A stretch of 64,000 nt of DNA. Origin: Candidatus Zixiibacteriota bacterium (GTDB lineage Bacteria > Zixibacteria > MSB-5A5 > GN15 > FEB-12). The stretch is taken from contig JAOUBJ010000012.1 of the NCBI GenBank assembly GCA_029860345.1, forward strand, positions 93,690 through 157,689. Direction: 5' to 3'. Position 1 is the stretch's first letter, and each line of letters begins with the position of its first letter. A model generated the notes under the pieces. That model did not search any database, was not told the DNA's origin, and saw nothing but the letters and a program-made list of their open reading frames with translations. The translations under genes were made by a program, and so were the position numbers. Below, one piece after another: positions 24,593-35,395 of the stretch.

Positions 24593-25294
24593 ATGAGTGA
24601 GTCTGTCCTGCATCTCGCCCGGCTGAAAGGGAAAATCATCGCGATCGACGGCCCCGCCGGATCGGGCAAATCGACAACATCGCGGATGCTGGCCGCGCGG
24701 CTGGGGTACACCTATCTTGATACCGGCGCTATGTACCGTGCCATCACCTGGTTTGCCCTCAAGGCAAAAATTGAACTGTCGGACGCTGACAAACTCGGTG
24801 AGGTGGCTCAGAAGATGCCGCTTGAGTTTAAGACCGAGGACGAAGTCAACCGTGTGCTCGTGGGTGAACACGATGTGACCAGTGAGATTCGATCGGTCGA
24901 AGTCACCAAACATGTCTCCGAAGTATCCGCGCACAAAACAGTGCGTGAGGCGATGGTTGCACGTCAACGGCAGATGGCCAGGAATGGCTCCATCGTAGCC
25001 GAGGGCCGCGACACCACCACCGTGGTGTTCCCCCGGGCCGATATAAAAATCTATCTCGATGCCGACACCCGCACCCGTGCCCGACGGCGGCTGCTGGACC
25101 TCTCGCACATGGGTGTCAGTACCACGGTCGAGGAACAAGAAGCGGATATCATTCGGCGCGATAAGTATGACTCCGGGCGCGCTCACTCGCCCTTGACCAA
25201 AGCCAAAGATGCCTACACGGTCGACACCTCGAATCTAACAATCGAAGGCCAGGTCGATCAGATTATTGCGCTCATCCGCTCGGTTATCAAATAG
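24593..25294 (+). CDS. cmk: Cytidylate kinase
   Basis: A 233-residue kinase that phosphorylates CMP/dCMP. P-loop IAIDGPAGSGKSTTSRMLA (about 15-33), then YTYLDTGAMYRAITW, the CMP-binding insert with EIRSVEVTKHVSEVSAHKTVREAM, and EGRDTTTVVFPRADIKIYLDA, where family members usually have GRDIGTVV. The lid ends DSGRAHSPLTKAKDA, matching the family's R-x-x-S/A-P-L-x-x-A-x-D-A. Two ATGs (24584, 24593) and a TTG (24557) are possible starts. None has a ribosome site; I chose 24593. The order cmk-plsC-rpsA is conserved in many bacteria, and plsC follows by 2 bp. Confidence 0.93.
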   Translation: MSESVLHLARLKGKIIAIDGPAGSGKSTTSRMLAARLGYTYLDTGAMYRAITWFALKAKIELSDADKLGEVAQKMPLEFKTEDEVNRVLVGEHDVTSEIRSVEVTKHVSEVSAHKTVREAMVARQRQMARNGSIVAEGRDTTTVVFPRADIKIYLDADTRTRARRRLLDLSHMGVSTTVEEQEADIIRRDKYDSGRAHSPLTKAKDAYTVDTSNLTIEGQVDQIIALIRSVIK

Positions 25295-25296
25295 GT

Positions 25297-25941
25297 ATGA
25301 AGATTCTGTACTATACGGGGCGTTCGCTGACTCGGATTATCTTCGGTCTTTTCCTCCGGGCCAAAGTACGTGGCCAGGAGAACCTGCCGCCTGAGGGTGG
25401 CTTCATTTTGGCCAGCAATCACCTGTCCTATTGGGACCCGCCGCTGGTCGGCAGTTGGGTGCCCCGGCAGGTCTACTTCATGGCCAAGCAGGAGCTGTTT
25501 AAGAACCCGCTGTTCGGCGGCATTATAAAACGAACCAACGCCCTGCCGCTCAGGCGCGGAACCATCGACCGCGTGGCGCTGGATTTGTGTGTCGAGACTC
25601 TCAAGGCCGGCAACGTATTGACTGTTTTCCCGGAAGGGACACGGGCCAAAGAGGGCCACTTTCTGACACCCAAACCGGGTGTCGGCATGGTCGCAGTGCG
25701 GGCCAAGTGCCCGATAGTGCCTGCTCTGATCCAGGGCTCCAACCGTCTGAAGGCCTGTCTGCTGGGCACAAGCAGACTTAGCATTACTTACGGGCGACCG
25801 CTTGAGGCCGACTGGGTGGAGTCGTTCGACGCCACTAAGGAGAGCTATACCCAGATCGCGGAAGCGGTAATGGAGCGGATCGGATCGCTTAGAAACGAGG
25901 CTCATACTGTTAACAATGCCGCCGGGTCGTCCGATTATTAA
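25297..25941 (+). CDS. plsC: 1-acyl-sn-glycerol-3-phosphate acyltransferase
   Basis: A 214-residue membrane-associated acyltransferase. The catalytic NHx4D box is ASNHLSYWDPPLVG (about 46-59), and the substrate box is VFPEGTRAKEGHF (about 110-122). Block 2 (KRTNALPLRRG) is also typical. It transfers an acyl chain to lysophosphatidic acid to make phosphatidic acid. It begins 2 bp after the cmk stop, with only a weak AGG upstream, so it is probably translationally coupled to cmk. Confidence 0.93.
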   Translation: MKILYYTGRSLTRIIFGLFLRAKVRGQENLPPEGGFILASNHLSYWDPPLVGSWVPRQVYFMAKQELFKNPLFGGIIKRTNALPLRRGTIDRVALDLCVETLKAGNVLTVFPEGTRAKEGHFLTPKPGVGMVAVRAKCPIVPALIQGSNRLKACLLGTSRLSITYGRPLEADWVESFDATKESYTQIAEAVMERIGSLRNEAHTVNNAAGSSDY

Positions 25942-25968
25942 AGGGGTCGCAAATATCTCAGAAATGCC

Positions 25969-25996
25969 TTGATATTTTCGGATTTCGGGTTAGCTT
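25969..25996 (+). promoter_or_regulatory. Probable rpsA promoter
   Basis: TTGATA (25969-25974), 16-nt spacer, TAGCTT (25991-25996). It lies just after plsC, about 100 bp before rpsA, and leaves a leader of roughly 90 nt that contains the hairpin at 26030-26063. Confidence 0.45.
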
Positions 25997-26029
25997 AAGC
26001 GGCTGCCGCGAAATTAACGCGGCGTCCTG

Positions 26030-26063
26030 ACGGTTTTCCCTCAAGGGAAAAAATCAAAACCGT
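26030..26063 (+). promoter_or_regulatory. Hairpin in the rpsA leader
   Basis: ACGGTTTT (26030-26037) pairs with AAAACCGT (26056-26063), with an inner TTCCC/GGGAA stem and a TCAA loop. It lies about 12 nt upstream of the TAAGGAGG ribosome site. S1 leaders often carry structures for autogenous control, so this is a candidate. No long T run follows it. Confidence 0.4.
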
Positions 26064-26095
26064 TGGGGCCAATGTAAGGAGGTTCTTAACCGTAA

Positions 26096-28285
<2,190 letters not shown>

Positions 28286-28323
28286 CAGCCCTTAGATTAT
28301 AACATAAAAGCCATTTATGGCCG

Positions 28324-28357
28324 CCGGTGGTTGTTTATTCAGCCACCGGTTTTTTTG
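28324..28357 (+). terminator. rpsA terminator
   Basis: CCGGTGG (28324-28330) pairs with CCACCGG (28343-28349), 12-nt loop, followed by a run of eight T at 28350-28356. Confidence 0.88.
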
Positions 28358-28359
28358 TT

Positions 28360-28961
28360 TGGTGCGGTTAGGCGACTCGCCTGACCGCCGATGGGGCGCA
28401 CGGCAGGTGTCGGGCGGGGTCGCCCAACACCACTCGCAAATGAGTTTGCTGCGCTCCCTACGTCGGGTGGCACCCTCAAAGCCGCTTTGGGGGTGACAGG
28501 CAAACCTGTTTCTCGCGTTTCGCGGCCATAAATGGCCTTTTGCGCTTCGCGGTGATAAACCACCCATAAATGGGCTCTTGGCGCTTCGCGCGTCACTTCT
28601 GTCACCCCGAGCGGAGTCGAGGGGCCAACCTCATGCTGAGCACTGACTGTCATTCCGGGCTTTGACCCGGCATCCATCTTCTGTCACCCCGAGCGGAGTC
28701 GAGGGGCCTGCACACGCCGGTGAAATGGGTTTGTTTTACGAAAAAAAGTCTTTGGCGACCCCCCCCCTCTGAGCAAATGGGTTCGTTTGGTGTATTTTCT
28801 ATTCACACCTAATAGAATCGATGGTGATTGCGAAGCCTGTTTGATCTTGGTCTGCGTCAATCTGTGTTCATGGGATAGGTCCTTATTCTAACGGATGTGC
28901 AGCCGCGTTTTGTGTGGAGTGGGTAGAGTTACCGTTGGAGCGGCTGCCGTGCTGTCCACTA
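28360..28961. repeat. Mosaic repeat region after rpsA
   Basis: About 600 bp with no gene. Modules in order: GTTAGGCGACTCGCCTGAC (28367-28385); GTGTCGGGCGGGGTCGCCC (about 28418); GGTGGCACCC..CAAAGCCGCTTTGGGGGTG (about 28465-28497); GCGTTTCGCGGCCATAAATGGCC with several GCGCTTCGCG motifs (28515-28590); and two copies of CCCCGAGCGGAGTCGAGGGG (about 28606 and 28686). From about 28740 to 28960 I see nothing recognisable except a run of nine C near 28760. Confidence 0.55.
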
Positions 28962-30155
28962 CTACATATCGCCCAAATTGAACTCACTGATCGATGCTGT
29001 GCCCGCTTCGCTGTCTATTGTAAGCCTGTTGATGCGTTCCGGCGATTGGGGATTGATCCAGATGAAACCCTCCAGAGCCAGTCCACTGGCAACGGCTTCG
29101 GCTGTGTCGAACCTGTAAAGGAACGTCCTGGGTTGAAGACCGTTGGACCCCCAACTGGCAAAAGATGCAGCGAAGATATGCTCAGAAACAAACGTGCCTC
29201 CAACAGGAGGAATATAACCGGCTTCCATCGGAATCGTGAAGTCGTCTACTGTTTTGACGTACCTCTCCCCATCTTTTGCAAGCACATCAATAGTCTGCGT
29301 TCGCAGGGGGTTATGGTGAATGAGCAGATAGTCTCCGTTCGGCGAGAGGAAGATGGCCGGTGAAATAGGAATATCGTCAAACGTGTCCAGGGGAACAAGA
29401 GCTACCGACTCATTGTAGAGATCGCAAACCACGATGTGCTTGGCCGTGAGGTAGGCGTAGTGCGTCCCATCCGAACTGAGTGACCTTTTCATACTGGCGC
29501 CGGCGGGGCGCACACCGTTGACTGCGATATCGCTGATTATGCTCATGTCGGGTACGGAAATCAATTGCACTCTATCGTAATGCTCCAGCACCAACAATGA
29601 GTCGTTCACAGCCGTCATCTCCCACGAGTCGGTTGTGATCGAGAACTCTGCCAGCATGTTGCCTTGCGAATCGTAGATTGTTGGCTTTCCAGGACTCGAC
29701 TCCATTAGGGTATTATCATTCTCAGTGAAGTAGTACTGCCCTGACGGGAATGCCCGCAACAAAGCCCGACACCACATATCAAGTAGTTGTTGCCCCGAAT
29801 AATCGTATGCCGCATACATCTCAGAACCCTTGCGATCGGTGCGACCGAGAATGAAAAAGCCGTCGTAGTCACGCATCTGCACCATGAAAAACCCGCCAGG
29901 ATCCAAGTGCTCGGAGAACACGACATTCCCCTGGAGATCAAACAACTGGAAGCTATGCTTGTTGTCGGAAACTACACCCATATACTCTTCGGTGGCATCG
30001 AAATGAGAAGGCTCATCAAGACGTGGGATACGAAAGGCATTGGGCTGATCCGAATCCCCGGTATCGAGCGATTTATCTCCACATGCAGGCAACGAAACCA
30101 GCATATAAAGAACCAGCACGGGGATAGCAGTTTTTGACAATAGCGTGTTTTTCAT
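28962..30155 (-). CDS. Lipoprotein, probable beta-propeller
   Basis: A 397-residue protein starting MKNTLLSKTAIPVLVLYMLVSLPACGDKS: signal peptide and lipobox LPAC, so it is probably a lipoprotein. AGAGGTGA precedes the ATG at 30155. The rest is beta-rich with repeated strand-turn patterns such as DLQGNVVFSEHLDPGG, DYSGQQLLDMW, DSQGNMLAEFSI and LSPNGDYLLIHH. These resemble the 6-bladed or NHL-type propellers found in FCB-group bacteria, but blade boundaries are not sharp. No catalytic motif. Flanked by repeats on both sides, so it is a single-gene unit. Confidence 0.65.
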   Translation of the reverse strand: MKNTLLSKTAIPVLVLYMLVSLPACGDKSLDTGDSDQPNAFRIPRLDEPSHFDATEEYMGVVSDNKHSFQLFDLQGNVVFSEHLDPGGFFMVQMRDYDGFFILGRTDRKGSEMYAAYDYSGQQLLDMWCRALLRAFPSGQYYFTENDNTLMESSPGKPTIYDSQGNMLAEFSITTDSWEMTAVNDSLLVLEHYDRVQLISVPDMSIISDIAVNGVRPAGASMKRSLSSDGTHYAYLTAKHIVVCDLYNESVALVPLDTFDDIPISPAIFLSPNGDYLLIHHNPLRTQTIDVLAKDGERYVKTVDDFTIPMEAGYIPPVGGTFVSEHIFAASFASWGSNGLQPRTFLYRFDTAEAVASGLALEGFIWINPQSPERINRLTIDSEAGTASISEFNLGDM

Positions 30156-30164
30156 TAAAATCAC

Positions 30165-30558
30165 CTCTGGTCAGCAGCCGAAAACGAGAACTAATCCACC
30201 CGCTAGTTACTCTTTGACTGCATTCTTCCACTGTAGAATAGGCCGATTAGTCTATTCTGTCAAGGCCTAATCCACCCAGGCAATAACAACTCTGTGCGTC
30301 TCTTCTGTCCCCCCGAGTGGAGTCGAGGGGCAACCTCAGCCTAAGCGATGCCGAAGGGTGAACTAGAATGAAGTTGTCGAAACCTGCCTGCGGCAGCCCT
30401 GCGGGCCAGGGGTTTCGACTTGCTTCTGATAGTGGCGGGTTCACGCCGCGGCGCGCAGGCGAAGACGGACCCGCCCTACCGGTACTCTTCGGGCCACCCG
30501 ACAACCCAGGCGAAAGCCAGGAACCTTTTCGGGTCGACGAGGTTTTGATTAAATCGCT
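30165..30558. repeat. Mosaic repeat region before the tRNAs
   Basis: It holds a CCCCGAGTGGAGTCGAGGGG-type module (about 30310-30330), a CCTGCGGCAGCCCTGCGGGCCAGG hairpin region (about 30388-30415), and a 46-bp element at 30434-30479 that recurs at 60363-60408 with two mismatches. No coding signal is convincing. Confidence 0.5.
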
Positions 30559-30594
30559 TGACGGTCTTATAGTTTTTGCTTAAACTATAAGACT
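30559..30594 (+). promoter_or_regulatory. tRNA promoter embedded in a perfect inverted repeat
   Basis: TTGACG (30559-30564), 17-nt spacer, TAAACT (30582-30587), with the first tRNA 18 nt further on. The spacer and -10 lie inside a perfect 12-bp inverted repeat: GTCTTATAGTTT (30565-30576) and AAACTATAAGAC (30583-30594), loop of 6. Confidence 0.6.
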
Positions 30595-30605
30595 CGGCCA
30601 AATTT

Positions 30606-30679
30606 GGGCCCTTAGCTCAGTTGGTTAGAGCAGCTGACTCATAATCAGCGGGTCGCAGGTTCGAGTCCTGCAGGGCCCA
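30606..30679 (+). tRNA. tRNA with CAT anticodon (Ile2 or elongator Met)
   Basis: A complete 74-nt cloverleaf: acceptor GGGCCCT/AGGGCCC, D arm GCTC..GAGC, anticodon stem GCTGA/TCAGC with loop CTCATAA (anticodon CAT at 30640-30642), T arm GCAGG-TTCGAGT-CCTGC, discriminator A, CCA not encoded. It resembles bacterial tRNA-Ile2, in which the C is modified to lysidine to read AUA (CTTTAGCTCAGTTGG-like 5' region, GAGCAG, CTCATAA loop). An elongator tRNA-Met cannot be excluded by eye. It is not an initiator, since the first acceptor pair is G-C. Confidence 0.92.
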
Positions 30680-30702
30680 TGAAGGAAGGAAAGAAGGTTG
30701 TC

Positions 30703-30776
30703 GGGCAATTAGCTCAGTTGGTTAGAGCGTTCGGTTCACATCCGAGAGGTCACTGGTTCGAATCCAGTATTGCCCA
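30703..30776 (+). tRNA. tRNA-Val (CAC)
   Basis: A 74-nt cloverleaf: acceptor GGGCAAT/ATTGCCC, D arm GCTC..GAGC, anticodon stem TTCGG/CCGAG with loop TTCACAT, so the anticodon is CAC (30737-30739, valine GUG codons). T arm ACTGG-TTCGAAT-CCAGT, discriminator A, no encoded CCA. It lies 23 bp after the CAT tRNA and is presumably co-transcribed. Confidence 0.93.
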
Positions 30777-30880
30777 GTTTGCAAGATGACGATCAACAAA
30801 CCTGACAAACACCACAGCGTCGACCGTGGTCGAGCCTGTCGAATGACGGGCGACAACACAGGACGACATAAAGATAAGAG

Positions 30881-30916
30881 AACGCATTCTCCTGCCAGAT
30901 CAGGGGGATGCGTTTT
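30881..30916 (+). terminator. Terminator of the tRNA pair
   Basis: Long stem: ACGCATTCTCCTG (30881-30893) with CAGGGGGATGCGT (30900-30912), two weak pairs inside, loop of 6, then TTTTT. It separates the tRNA transcript from the following protein gene. Confidence 0.8.
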
Positions 30917-30964
30917 TCATTTGAGGTGCCGATGAATAAGCCGCTGGTGGCAGAAGGAGGTGTG

Positions 30965-31681
30965 ATGCCGAACGATCTCGAACTGCTGTTGAAACTACAG
31001 ATTATCGACTATGATCTTGGTGAGTTGGAACGGTCCAAAGAATATCTTCCCGATATGATGGATAATCTGCGCAACGAGATCGAGGAAGCCAAAAGCAAAC
31101 TGGAAACCTGTACCACCGAATTCGAGTCCAAGAAGGTTTCAGTCAAAACCCTCGAATTGGAAATCGCATCCAAAGAAGCTGAGCTGCAAAAGTATCAACA
31201 GCAGATGATGTCAATCAAGACCAACAAGGAGTATGACGCGCTTGTGGCTCAGATTGATGCTATCAAGCAGGATATATCCAAACAAGAAACCGAGTTTCTG
31301 GGCACCGAAGAACGTATCGCCGAACTGGAAAAAGAAATCGCCGAGTATAACGAAAAATCGGAGTCGGCCCAGGACACAAACTCCAAACAGCTGTCTATTC
31401 TCCAGAACAAAATCGACTCTATCGGTGACACTATGGCCGCCAAAGAAAACGAGCGCGACCGGATATCTAAAGAGATTCCCCGGCCTACCCGCTCCATCTA
31501 TGAACGGGTCCGCAAGGGCAAGGGTGGAACGGCGGTGGTGATGGTCAAAAAGCGTGCCTGCGGTTCCTGCCACAAAGCGCTGACGCCTAGAAAAGTCCAG
31601 GAGATAAAGAAAGGTGATCGCATTCACACCTGTGAAAACTGTGGTCGACTCCTGTTCTGGGATGGTGAGGAGTCCAATTAG
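30965..31681 (+). CDS. CdsZ/C4-type zinc-ribbon coiled-coil protein
   Basis: A 238-residue protein: a long coiled coil (about 10-180, rich in Glu/Lys/Leu heptads) followed by a zinc ribbon with RACGSCHKALTPRKVQEIK and HTCENCGRLLFWD. This is the COG1579 plan (zf-RING_7); members are widespread and their role is poorly known. The ATG at 30965 has AGAAGGAGG 4 nt before it; longer in-frame starts overlap the tRNA terminator. guaB follows after 45 bp and rnpB after that. Confidence 0.88.
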   Translation: MPNDLELLLKLQIIDYDLGELERSKEYLPDMMDNLRNEIEEAKSKLETCTTEFESKKVSVKTLELEIASKEAELQKYQQQMMSIKTNKEYDALVAQIDAIKQDISKQETEFLGTEERIAELEKEIAEYNEKSESAQDTNSKQLSILQNKIDSIGDTMAAKENERDRISKEIPRPTRSIYERVRKGKGGTAVVMVKKRACGSCHKALTPRKVQEIKKGDRIHTCENCGRLLFWDGEESN

Positions 31682-31726
31682 GTCGGGATACCTATCCCAC
31701 CCACGGCATGTCAGGGAAGACTTTTT

Positions 31727-33193
31727 ATGGCCAAGGTTCTAGAGCAAGTCGCCCTCACTTTTGACGATGTACTTCTTGTGCCGGCGCACTCGGTGGTGTT
31801 GCCGCGTGATGTCGATGTTACAACCACAATCGCTCCCGGCATCAAAATGAATATCCCTCTCTTGTCGGCGGCTATGGATACCGTTACCGAGTCCAGGCTG
31901 GCTATTGCGCTGGCCCGTCAGGGTGGAATCGGCATCATCCACAAAAACCTCGACCCCGAGGCGCAGGCCGGCGAGGTTGACAAAGTTAAAAAATCTGAAT
32001 CGGGTATGATTGTCGATCCGATCACGCTCCCCCCCAACAGGACTATAGGCGATGCCCTGGAAGTGATGAAGCGATTCTCTATTTCAGGAATCCCGATTAC
32101 CGAGAGTGGTCGGTTGGTCGGTATCCTTACCAACCGTGACCTGCGTTTCCACCGCGATCCCTCGGTCCCCATCTCCGAGGTTATGACCAGCAAGGATCTG
32201 GTGACGGTCAAACAGGGGACCGACCTCGATAAAGCCAAGGACCTGTTGCACCAGCATCGTATTGAGAAGCTTTTGATTGTCGATGAAAACCAGAACCTCA
32301 CCGGGATGATCACCGTCAAGGACATCGTCAAGAAGATACAATACCCCTTGGCCTGCAAAGATGAGCAGGGTCGTCTTCGTGTGGGCGCGGCTGTGGGAGT
32401 GGGTCAGGACCTTGTGGCCAGAGCGCCGGTATTGGTTGCAGCCGGGGTGGATCTGTTAGTAATCGACTCTTCACACGGCCACAGTGAGGGCGTAATAAAG
32501 TCAGTCACGGCCCTAAAAAAAGCGCATCCGGAGGTACCGGTGATGGCCGGTAATGTTGCTACCGGTGACGGCGCCAAAGCTCTGATCGAGGCCGGTGCTG
32601 ATTGTATAAAAATAGGTATCGGCCCCGGCTCTATATGCACCACGAGAATTGTGACCGGCGCCGGTGTGCCGCAGGTCACGGCGATTGTAAATGCGGTGGA
32701 AGCTGCCCAAAAAACCGGAACTCCGGTTGTGGCCGACGGTGGCGTTCGATATTCCGGCGATGTTGCCAAGGCGCTGGCCTGTGGCGCCCAGGCGGTTATG
32801 ATTGGATCGTTATTCGCAGGCACCGAAGAATCTCCCGGCGAAACCGTGCTCTTTGAGGGTCGTTCCTTCAAGGTGTACCGAGGAATGGGCTCCCTGGGCT
32901 CGATGAGAGAAGGCAGCAAGGACCGCTATTTTCAGGAATTTGAGGAGGATGCCGGCAAGCTCGTTCCGGAGGGAATCGAAGGCCGAGTGCCGTATAAAGG
33001 AGAGTTGGCCGAGTCGGTGCATCAACTGGTGGGTGGACTCAGGGCCGGTATGGGGATTTGCGGCGCCGCCAACCTGGAGAGTTTTGCACAAGAGTCGACC
33101 ATGGTCCGTATTACATCAGCCGGTGTGACGGAGTCTCATCCGCATTCGGTGCCTATCACCAAAGAGGCGCCCAATTACAGACGTATGTTTTGA
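31727..33193 (+). CDS. guaB: Inosine-5'-monophosphate dehydrogenase
   Basis: A 488-residue enzyme of normal length that oxidises IMP to XMP, the committed step to GMP. Seen: [13 protein letters not shown] at the N-terminus; two CBS domains inserted at about 95-205 ([41 protein letters not shown]); the catalytic loop [22 protein letters not shown] with the active Cys; and the flap/finger region [14 protein letters not shown]. The N-terminal [10 protein letters not shown] start is preceded by CAGGGAAG. Confidence 0.97.
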   Translation: MAKVLEQVALTFDDVLLVPAHSVVLPRDVDVTTTIAPGIKMNIPLLSAAMDTVTESRLAIALARQGGIGIIHKNLDPEAQAGEVDKVKKSESGMIVDPITLPPNRTIGDALEVMKRFSISGIPITESGRLVGILTNRDLRFHRDPSVPISEVMTSKDLVTVKQGTDLDKAKDLLHQHRIEKLLIVDENQNLTGMITVKDIVKKIQYPLACKDEQGRLRVGAAVGVGQDLVARAPVLVAAGVDLLVIDSSHGHSEGVIKSVTALKKAHPEVPVMAGNVATGDGAKALIEAGADCIKIGIGPGSICTTRIVTGAGVPQVTAIVNAVEAAQKTGTPVVADGGVRYSGDVAKALACGAQAVMIGSLFAGTEESPGETVLFEGRSFKVYRGMGSLGSMREGSKDRYFQEFEEDAGKLVPEGIEGRVPYKGELAESVHQLVGGLRAGMGICGAANLESFAQESTMVRITSAGVTESHPHSVPITKEAPNYRRMF

Positions 33194-33243
33194 GTGGGGG
33201 GAGGATTGAAATGGATGTTAGTGTGTTTTGGTTTATAGATGAA

Positions 33244-33623
33244 GGCTTGTTAAAGTAGGAGAAACAGTCGCGCTTTAGATGAAAATTTAGAGTGAGGAAA
33301 GTCCGAGCTCCACAGAATCAGGGCGCCCGGTAACACCGGGGCGGAGTGATCCGATGGAAAGTGCCGCAGAAACTATACCGCCCGTCTTTGGCGGGTAAGG
33401 GTGAAAACGTGGTGTAAGAGACCACGGCTGTCGGCAGTAATGCAGGCAGTGGGTAAACCCCGCCCGGAGCAAGGCCAAATAGGGGAACAGGGGTCGATTC
33501 GCCCCGCTATGATTCCCGGGTGGGCCGCAAAGAATGATCGGGCAACCGATCATCAAGATAAATGACTGTTGGTCTCGCCTATGGCGGGATTACAGAACTC
33601 GGCTTACCTCCTGCTGACAAGCC
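33244..33623 (+). ncRNA. rnpB: RNase P RNA, bacterial type A
   Basis: About 380 nt. The universally conserved 5' block GAGGAAAGTCCGAGCTCC (about 33294-33311) and the 3' block ACAGAACTCGGCTTAC (about 33592-33606) are present. Also visible are the P8/P9-region GGTGTAAGAGACCAC and the GTAAACCCC segment. P1 can be drawn by pairing GGCTTGT (33244-33250) and AGTAGGAG (33254-33261) with CTCCTGCT and ACAAGCC (about 33608-33623). This catalytic RNA removes 5' leaders from pre-tRNAs. The ends are inferred from P1 pairing and may be off by several nucleotides. Confidence 0.93.
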
Positions 33624-33640
33624 TCCAGTAATATGGAGGC
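33621..33640 (+). promoter_or_regulatory. recJ: Hairpin covering the recJ ribosome site
   Basis: GCCTCCA (33621-33627) pairs perfectly with TGGAGGC (33634-33640), loop of 6. The 3' arm is the GGAGG ribosome site of recJ (ATG at 33645). The 5' arm's GCC also belongs to the outer P1 strand of rnpB, so the two structures compete. Confidence 0.5.
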
Positions 33641-33644
33641 TCTG

Positions 33645-35393
33645 ATGAGCTACACAAAACGGATCGCACCCTTGAAATGGGTCCTGGATGATGAGCCGGA
33701 TGCGGCGCTGATTGCAGGTTTGATTGAGGAGTGCGACCTGCCGGGGCAGGTGGTCAAAGTTCTGGTCAAACGAGGCATTGATAGCGCTGAGACCATCCAA
33801 CGATTCCTGCGGCCGCAGATGGTCGACCTTCGGGACCCATACGACATGACCAGTATGCGGGAGGGAATCGACCGCGTTACCCAGGCTTTCTGCAATAATG
33901 AAAAGATGGTCATCTACGGGGACTACGATGTTGACGGCATTACCGCAACTACTCTTCTGTACATGGTACTGAGCAAGCTGGGTGGCGATGTTATCTTCTA
34001 CTTGCCGAATCGATTGGTGGAAGGCTACGGTTTGTCAAAGGACGGTATCGATCAAGCTAAAGATGCCGGTGTCTCTCTGATAATCACGGTCGACACCGGG
34101 ATCACAGCCATCGAAGAAGTGGAGTACGCACGTTCGGTCGGTGTTGATGTGATTGTCACCGACCACCATGAACCGGGCGAGAAGATTCCTGATGCGGTCG
34201 CCATTATCAATCCAAAGACCGACGGTGAAAGGTATCCGGACGAACTGTCCGGGGTTGGGGTGGCGTTCAAATTCGCCCAGGCTTTGTATCAATCACACAG
34301 TCAGGACGAACGCGATCTGGAAGAACATCTCGACCTGGTTGCCATGGGCACGGCCGCGGATATCGTGCCGCTGGTAGGTGAGAATCGCGTCCTGACCAAG
34401 TTCGGCATCCGGCAGATCGCCCGTACTACCAAGCCTGGTCTTAAGTCACTGACTTTTGTTTCAGGGTTGATGGGTAAAGACATCAGCACCGGTCAGGTGG
34501 TTTTCATTCTGGCGCCGCGGATCAATGCGCTGGGGCGTCTGGGGGCGGCTGGTGAGGCGGTACGTCTTCTGTCGACACGCGATGAGCAAGTGGCTGCAGA
34601 GATCGCTCGCAAATTAGACGAAGAAAACAAGCGGCGTAAGGCTATCGATGAAACCACGCTCAAAGAAGCTCTGGCGCAGATCCAGGAAATAGTTGATCTG
34701 GATAACGACCGGGCAATAATTCTGTCCGGTGAAGGTTGGCACCAGGGGGTTATTGGAATTGTCGCCAGTCGTATAGTCGAGCGCTATCATCTGCCGACTA
34801 TCATGATCTCGGTAACCGACGGTGTCGGCAAAGGTTCGGCGCGCTCGATCCCCGGTTTCCATTTGTGCGAAGCTCTGAAAGAGTGCGAACACCTGTTGAT
34901 CAAATACGGCGGTCACAAGTATGCTGCCGGACTGTCGATCCGCGACGATCAGATTACAGAATTCCGCGAAGCGTTCAAAAAAGTCTCGATCAAGCATCTC
35001 ACCAACGAGGACATTGCTCCCAAGCTGCACATAGACCTGGAGATCGAACTCACCGAGATCAACGACGATCTCATGCAGACTTTTGAAGAGTTCTCGCCCT
35101 TTGGTCCTCAGAATATGCGACCGGTTTTTCTGACGCGCAACTGCGAGGTCGTGGGTCAGCCCTATATTGTCGGAAAGAACCATCTCAAGATGCGAGTTCG
35201 CAAGGGAGACCCGGTCTTTGACGTCATAGGTTTCGGCTTCGGACACATGGCCAGCCTGATCTCGGACAAAGGATGCCTGGTCGACTTAGCATACGTTATT
35301 GAATACAACACTTACAACGACGTGACGCGCAAACAACTCAGGTTGAAAGACATCAAACTGACGGCCGGTAATCTGTCCACCGGATTTGCCTAA
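33645..35393 (+). CDS. recJ: Single-stranded-DNA exonuclease RecJ
   Basis: A 582-residue exonuclease (5' to 3', repair and recombination). DHH motifs: VIYGDYDVDGITATTLLYM (about 84-102), LIITVDTGITA and VIVTDHHEPGEKIPDA (the DHH triad). The DHHA1 domain has the GGHKYAAGLSI motif, and a C-terminal OB-like domain (FSPFGPQNMRPVF) follows. I chose the ATG at 33645 (MSYTKRIAPLKW), 5 nt after GGAGG; the ATG at 33633 has its own codons formed by that ribosome site. meaB starts 2 bp after the stop. Confidence 0.95.
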   Translation: MSYTKRIAPLKWVLDDEPDAALIAGLIEECDLPGQVVKVLVKRGIDSAETIQRFLRPQMVDLRDPYDMTSMREGIDRVTQAFCNNEKMVIYGDYDVDGITATTLLYMVLSKLGGDVIFYLPNRLVEGYGLSKDGIDQAKDAGVSLIITVDTGITAIEEVEYARSVGVDVIVTDHHEPGEKIPDAVAIINPKTDGERYPDELSGVGVAFKFAQALYQSHSQDERDLEEHLDLVAMGTAADIVPLVGENRVLTKFGIRQIARTTKPGLKSLTFVSGLMGKDISTGQVVFILAPRINALGRLGAAGEAVRLLSTRDEQVAAEIARKLDEENKRRKAIDETTLKEALAQIQEIVDLDNDRAIILSGEGWHQGVIGIVASRIVERYHLPTIMISVTDGVGKGSARSIPGFHLCEALKECEHLLIKYGGHKYAAGLSIRDDQITEFREAFKKVSIKHLTNEDIAPKLHIDLEIELTEINDDLMQTFEEFSPFGPQNMRPVFLTRNCEVVGQPYIVGKNHLKMRVRKGDPVFDVIGFGFGHMASLISDKGCLVDLAYVIEYNTYNDVTRKQLRLKDIKLTAGNLSTGFA

Positions 35394-35395
35394 CT

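Noticed and set aside
30606..30776. Integration site at the tRNA genes
   Set aside because: No integrase or direct repeat of a tRNA 3' end is visible nearby.
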